This document shows, in pieces, positions 20,949-24,050 of a stretch of 24,050 bases of DNA. Origin of the DNA: a virus. A program made the translations under genes and the position numbers. The notes beneath the pieces are model-generated. The model was not told the DNA's origin and did no database searches. It saw nothing but the letters and a program-made list of their open reading frames with translations. Numbering within the stretch: the first letter of the stretch is position 1; the number at the start of each line of letters is the position of its first letter. The DNA is taken from the IMG/VR virus record IMGVR_UViG_3300007345_000274, positions 1 to 24,050 of that record. The stretch is one strand, 5' to 3'.

Positions 20949-21601
20949 CCGAGCCAAGAGTGAACCCGTTAACGCCTCTCATAAAGGACGCCGTTAACAC
21001 ATCGCTGCGCAACCTGATGGTGTGCCTGCCTGGCAAGGTGGTTTCCTTCGACCCCGACACGCAGATGGCGCAGGTGGAGTGCGGGATTCAGAAGCGCATC
21101 AATGGTGTGTTCCGCACGATTCCGGTTATCGACAGCGTGCGCGTCCAGTTCTCCGGCGACAACGAATGGTACTTCTGGCACCAGATCAAGCCGGGCACGG
21201 AGGGGCTGATTCACTTCAGCCAACGCGCGGTCGACACATGGAACGATCAGGGCGGGCCAGTGGCTCCGCATGAACTGCGGATGTTCTCGCCCGAGGATGC
21301 CTACTTTGTGCCCGGCATTCGCTCAACGCCTCGCATCATCCCTGGCTTCGTCAATGAAGGCGTCGGCATGAGCAGTTACGACGGCGCGACCCGGATCCAT
21401 CTCTCGCCCGGCAAGATCAGCTTGAAGGCTGCCGTGATCGAGATGGATGCGGACAGCATCACGCAAACCGCCAGTACGCTTACGGTTCAGGCCGATACCG
21501 CAACAACCGGCGCACTGACAAACAACGGAAAGAACGTTGGCAGCACTCACGAGCACAGCGGCGTGCAGACCGGGCCGAGCAATACAGGAGCGCCGACGTG
21601 A
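20945..21601 (+). CDS. Gp138-family membrane-puncturing spike
   Basis: A 218-aa spike. The N-terminal OB-fold region (GKVVSFDPDTQMAQVECGIQ) fits Gp138_N. A triple-stranded beta helix follows (ISLKAAVIEMDADSITQTAS). The tip is Gly/Thr-rich with H202-E-H204 (GSTHEHSGVQTGPS), the known HxH that holds an iron ion at the apex. It would puncture the outer membrane on contraction. Length and order are typical. The stop overlaps the next GTG start. Confidence 0.88.
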   Translation: MTEPRVNPLTPLIKDAVNTSLRNLMVCLPGKVVSFDPDTQMAQVECGIQKRINGVFRTIPVIDSVRVQFSGDNEWYFWHQIKPGTEGLIHFSQRAVDTWNDQGGPVAPHELRMFSPEDAYFVPGIRSTPRIIPGFVNEGVGMSSYDGATRIHLSPGKISLKAAVIEMDADSITQTASTLTVQADTATTGALTNNGKNVGSTHEHSGVQTGPSNTGAPT

Positions 21602-21957
21602 TCAGAAACTTCGTAAACGGCGACATCGTGACCAGCGGCGAGCACTTCGCCAAAGGCAAAGAGGCAACCCGGCAAGGCGTCATTCGGCGCCTTCGTCTTT
21701 TCCTGGGCGAATATTTCCTTGATGCAACCGACGGGACGCCCTGGTTCAGCGGGATTCTCGGCAAGACCGATCAGGACTTCGCAGAGGCCACGCTCAAGCG
21801 CCGCATCATCACCACGCCGGGCATCATCGGCATCAGCTCGTTTTCTCTCACCATGGAGCAGAGGGAGCGCCGCATCACCGTTCAGGCCAGCGTCATCGAC
21901 GTGAACAACGAGCAGCTACTGATTGAGCTTTCGGGCGATCCGCTCTCGATGCTCTAG
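21598..21957 (+). CDS. Baseplate wedge protein (gp25/GP46-like)
   Basis: A 119-aa protein. The pattern EATRQGVIRRLRLFLGEYFLDATDGTPWF followed by ILGK, a TLKRRIITTPGI helix-strand unit and an end strand ITVQASVIDV matches the GP46/W-like wedge that nucleates the sheath baseplate. The start is GTG 21598, which overlaps the spike stop (GTGA). There is no clear SD. A terminator follows 20 bases after the stop. Confidence 0.78.
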   Translation: MIRNFVNGDIVTSGEHFAKGKEATRQGVIRRLRLFLGEYFLDATDGTPWFSGILGKTDQDFAEATLKRRIITTPGIIGISSFSLTMEQRERRITVQASVIDVNNEQLLIELSGDPLSML

Positions 21958-21975
21958 CCGAACAATGGAACACCC

Positions 21976-21998
21976 AGCCCGCCGCGTGCGGGCTTTTT
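21976..21998 (+). terminator. Intrinsic terminator before the J-like baseplate gene
   Basis: GCCCGC (21977-21982) pairs with GCGGGC (21988-21993) around CGCGT and is followed by TTTTT (21994-21998). The next gene's ATG lies only 18 bases on. Confidence 0.8.
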
Positions 21999-22016
21999 AT
22001 TGCCTGGGAGAAACTA

Positions 22017-23219
22017 ATGGCCGAAATCACAGCGTCAGGCGTTACGGGTACGTCGCTCAGCGAATACCTGGCGGCCATGCGGGCGCGTTATCTGGATATC
22101 GACGACGCCTGGAACATCAATCCGGAGTCGCCGGACGGCCTTCAGATCGCCGCATGGTGCGAGGCGCTGGCGAACCTCGATGAGCAAGTCACATTTGCTT
22201 ATCAATCCTGCGATCCGCAAAGCGCCATAGGCCAGCAACTTGACCGAATCGCGATGTTTGCCGGGCTGTCTCGGCAGGATGCGACCTTTTCCACGGCCAC
22301 CGTCTCGTTTACTGGCGTGGATGGCACAGTCATTCCGGTCGGTACGCAGATTCGCAATAAAGCCACAGACACGCTGTGGGCAACAGATGGTGTGGTCACG
22401 CTCTCGGGAGGCGTGGGCTCCGTCGGCGTGACCTGTACCGAAGCCGGGGCTGCTACTGCATCGCCTGGCGATCTTTCGATAATCGCGACCCCTGTTGGTG
22501 GCCTGCAGTCGGTCACGAACATTGCTGCCGCATCGCTAGGGCTGGACGAAGAGGCTGATGATGCCTTTCGGTCGCGGCGCAATGCCTCGGTTGCGTTGCC
22601 AGGCTCGAACCAGATCGACAACATTTACGCCGCGGTTGGCAACGTAGATGGCGTGAAGCAGGTGAAGGTCTTCGAGAACTCAGAAGACGCAACGGATGCT
22701 GACGGGGTAGCGGGACACTCGATGGCTATCTTCGTCGACGGCGGCAGCGATGAGGATGTGCTGAAGGCCATCGCCTCACGCAAAAACCCCGGCTGCGGAC
22801 TCAATCGCGACAGCGCCTTCCCCAACAAGATCACCGCCGACACGACCACACCGAAAGGGCAGCCGGTCAACATCACCTTCTTCAGGCCTGAACTGATCAC
22901 GGTCTACGTGCTCGTCCAGATCGCAAGCAGCACGCTATCTGAACAGGACAAAGTGCGGATCAAGGACGAAATGGTGGCCTACTCGCTGCTGGGCTTTCAG
23001 AGTCAGTCGGGCTTCAATCGCGAGGGATTCCGCATCGGCGAAAACGTAGCGGCTGGCCGCCTCTATACGCCGGTGAACTTCATCGTCGCGGGTAACGGCT
23101 ACGTCCAGTCGATCATGCTCGGCTTTGATCCGGGTACGATCGATAGCCAAGTTCTCGCCCTGGCATTCAACCAGCTTGGCGCGCTCGATGCGGCGAACAT
23201 CACGGTGGAGTATGTCTGA
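22017..23219 (+). CDS. Baseplate J-like protein
   Basis: A 400-aa protein. The pattern is clear: QQLDRIAMFAGLSRQDATFS followed by TVSFTGVDGTVIPVGTQIRN, GLDEEADDAFRSRRNAS, then VDGVKQVKVFENSED and a C-terminal domain. It forms the wedge that links baseplate hub and fibres. GGGAG stands before ATG 22017. The stop overlaps the next gene's start by one base. The length is normal for the family. Confidence 0.9.
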   Translation: MAEITASGVTGTSLSEYLAAMRARYLDIDDAWNINPESPDGLQIAAWCEALANLDEQVTFAYQSCDPQSAIGQQLDRIAMFAGLSRQDATFSTATVSFTGVDGTVIPVGTQIRNKATDTLWATDGVVTLSGGVGSVGVTCTEAGAATASPGDLSIIATPVGGLQSVTNIAAASLGLDEEADDAFRSRRNASVALPGSNQIDNIYAAVGNVDGVKQVKVFENSEDATDADGVAGHSMAIFVDGGSDEDVLKAIASRKNPGCGLNRDSAFPNKITADTTTPKGQPVNITFFRPELITVYVLVQIASSTLSEQDKVRIKDEMVAYSLLGFQSQSGFNREGFRIGENVAAGRLYTPVNFIVAGNGYVQSIMLGFDPGTIDSQVLALAFNQLGALDAANITVEYV

Positions 23220-23866
23220 TGGATCACGCCAAGAAAGCACTTTCGCGCGTCTATTGGCAGTACCGCAACGCGCCGAAAATGCGCGAGTGGCTGCAAATCC
23301 TGCCGAAGATGGCGCAGGCCGAAATCGAAGCATCGCTCGGCCAAATCGTTGACCTGCTCGACATCGACAGCGCATCGGGCCATCAGCTGGAAATCATCGG
23401 GCGTATTGCCGGCATCGACCGACCGCGCATCCGTTCCGACGCATTGCAGGTGTTCGCCTACAACGGAACGATCGGCGCTCAGCCCTACGACACGGCACCA
23501 TATCGCGAGCCTGGCACGGAGTTGCCGACAATCCTGCTGCCGGACTACCTATACCGCGTGCTGATCAAGGCAAAGATCATGCGCAACAACGGCGCGGCGA
23601 CATTGGATGATGTGAAGGCTGCTGTCGACTTCATCTTCGGCGTGGATAGCACCGTCATCGATGCCCAGGACATGAGCATGGCCACCGTCTGGCTGGAAGA
23701 GGGCGTGGTGGCAAACCTGCTCGTTCTCGTTCAGGAGTTCGACATCATCCCGCGCCCTCAAGGCGTGCGGATTCGCAAGATCGCAAAGAACGAATACCCC
23801 TTCGCCTACAAAGGCACTTTCTCAGCCCAGCCATACGGCGTGGGTAGTTACGTCACGCCCGCTTAA
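23219..23866 (+). CDS. DUF2612-type baseplate/tail protein
   Basis: A 215-aa protein typically following J in this phage type. N-terminal helices (MREWLQILPKMAQAEIEASL) lead into SGHQLEIIGRIAGIDRPR, a YLYRVLIKAKIMRNNGAATLDDV helix block and a C-terminal YAYKG-like end. YNGTIGAQPYDTAPY (in the middle) and YKGTFSAQPYGVGSY (end) are two similar segments, which suggests a short duplicated strand unit. It would correspond to the gp I-like linker between J and the fibre. The start follows the J stop by overlap. Confidence 0.8.
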   Translation: MDHAKKALSRVYWQYRNAPKMREWLQILPKMAQAEIEASLGQIVDLLDIDSASGHQLEIIGRIAGIDRPRIRSDALQVFAYNGTIGAQPYDTAPYREPGTELPTILLPDYLYRVLIKAKIMRNNGAATLDDVKAAVDFIFGVDSTVIDAQDMSMATVWLEEGVVANLLVLVQEFDIIPRPQGVRIRKIAKNEYPFAYKGTFSAQPYGVGSYVTPA

Positions 23867-23878
23867 GGAGCACTAGAG

Positions 23879-24050
23879 ATGGCGAGAAGCGATAGTTTCA
23901 CTAAGAAGTGGGCCAGCGTCCCTGCGCAGTTCGAGCGGCCAACTGATGCCCTCATAGATCGCGGCTGGGCGGGTGGCGCGGCAGAAGATCCACCAGAGGC
24001 CAAGTGGGAGAACTGGTGGCATAACCGGGTCGATGAGGCGCTGGCAGAGA
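23879..24050 (+). CDS. Tail fibre-like protein, N-terminal part (cut by window end)
   Basis: The ATG at 23879 follows AAGGAG (23865-23870). The visible 57 residues read MARSDSFTKKWASVPAQF, then DRGWAGGAAEDPPEAKWENW and WHNRVDEALAE. This is the pattern of N-terminal attachment domains of fibre or tail proteins in this phage type (FTKKWA...GWAGGA..PPEAKWENWW). The receptor-binding end is outside the window. The frame is open to the last base. Confidence 0.75.
   Translation, partial: MARSDSFTKKWASVPAQFERPTDALIDRGWAGGAAEDPPEAKWENWWHNRVDEALAE

Noticed and set aside
1-24050. CRISPR arrays, tRNA genes, insertion sequences, integrase or attachment sites
   Set aside because: I saw no regular spaced repeats, cloverleaf sequence, transposase or recombinase motifs in the window.

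Overview
The window is one long stretch of tailed-phage (or prophage) genome. Every convincing gene is on the + strand. Gene order and protein families indicate a contractile-tailed (myovirus) phage: a T5-A1-like phosphoesterase, methyltransferase, lambda-type holin, terminase pair, DUF1073 portal, Mu-F-like head protein, DUF2213 protease/scaffold, DUF2184-type capsid, DUF3383 sheath, DUF3277 tube, lytic tape measure, Gp138 spike, J-like baseplate protein and DUF2612 protein. High GC, strong GC preference at third codon positions and the style of the small phage proteins suggest a gammaproteobacterial host such as Pseudomonas. This is an inference: no host gene, integrase or attachment site is present.

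Layout. 1-2959: end of the early/middle region (an unknown partial gene, a small ORF, a DUF1064 nuclease-like protein, an HTH-metallophosphoesterase and an unrecognised 180-aa protein). 2960-3862: a self-contained accessory cassette with promoter, structured leader RNA, HNH-AP2 homing endonuclease and terminators. 3880-5161: DNA methyltransferase, then a holin with the lambda-like MKMP dual start and a 38-codon membrane peptide. 5183-12347: packaging and head genes. 12354-12844: a second accessory cassette (hairpin, promoter, the same class of leader RNA, an 89-aa ORF, two terminators). 12862-16853: connector/neck genes, sheath, tube and a tail assembly chaperone with a -1 frameshift extension. 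16853-17639: two small genes, one exported with a duplicated Cys motif, closed by a terminator. 17664-24050: tape measure, baseplate, spike and the start of a tail-fibre-like gene cut by the window edge.

The most interesting signal is a pair of leader RNAs at 2975-3060 and 12418-12499, lying 9.4 kb apart upstream of unrelated genes. Both fold into a three-way junction (P1, P2, P3 with invariant UA, GAAAA and CU joints), followed by a 6-bp hairpin that ends directly at the ATG and holds the Shine-Dalgarno sequence in its loop. The whole six-base P3 loop is complementary to the SD loop in both copies, through different bases that covary. A second copy of the SD-loop hexamer lies just upstream and could act as a competing partner. 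This looks like an RNA device for translational control of phage accessory (moron) genes, and I do not recognise it as a described family.

The late genes are tightly packed with many 1-4 base stop/start overlaps. Several strong terminators lie inside the block (3709, 3840, 12791, 12822, 17619, 21977), so expression of the full structural block needs terminator read-through, internal promoters, or both.
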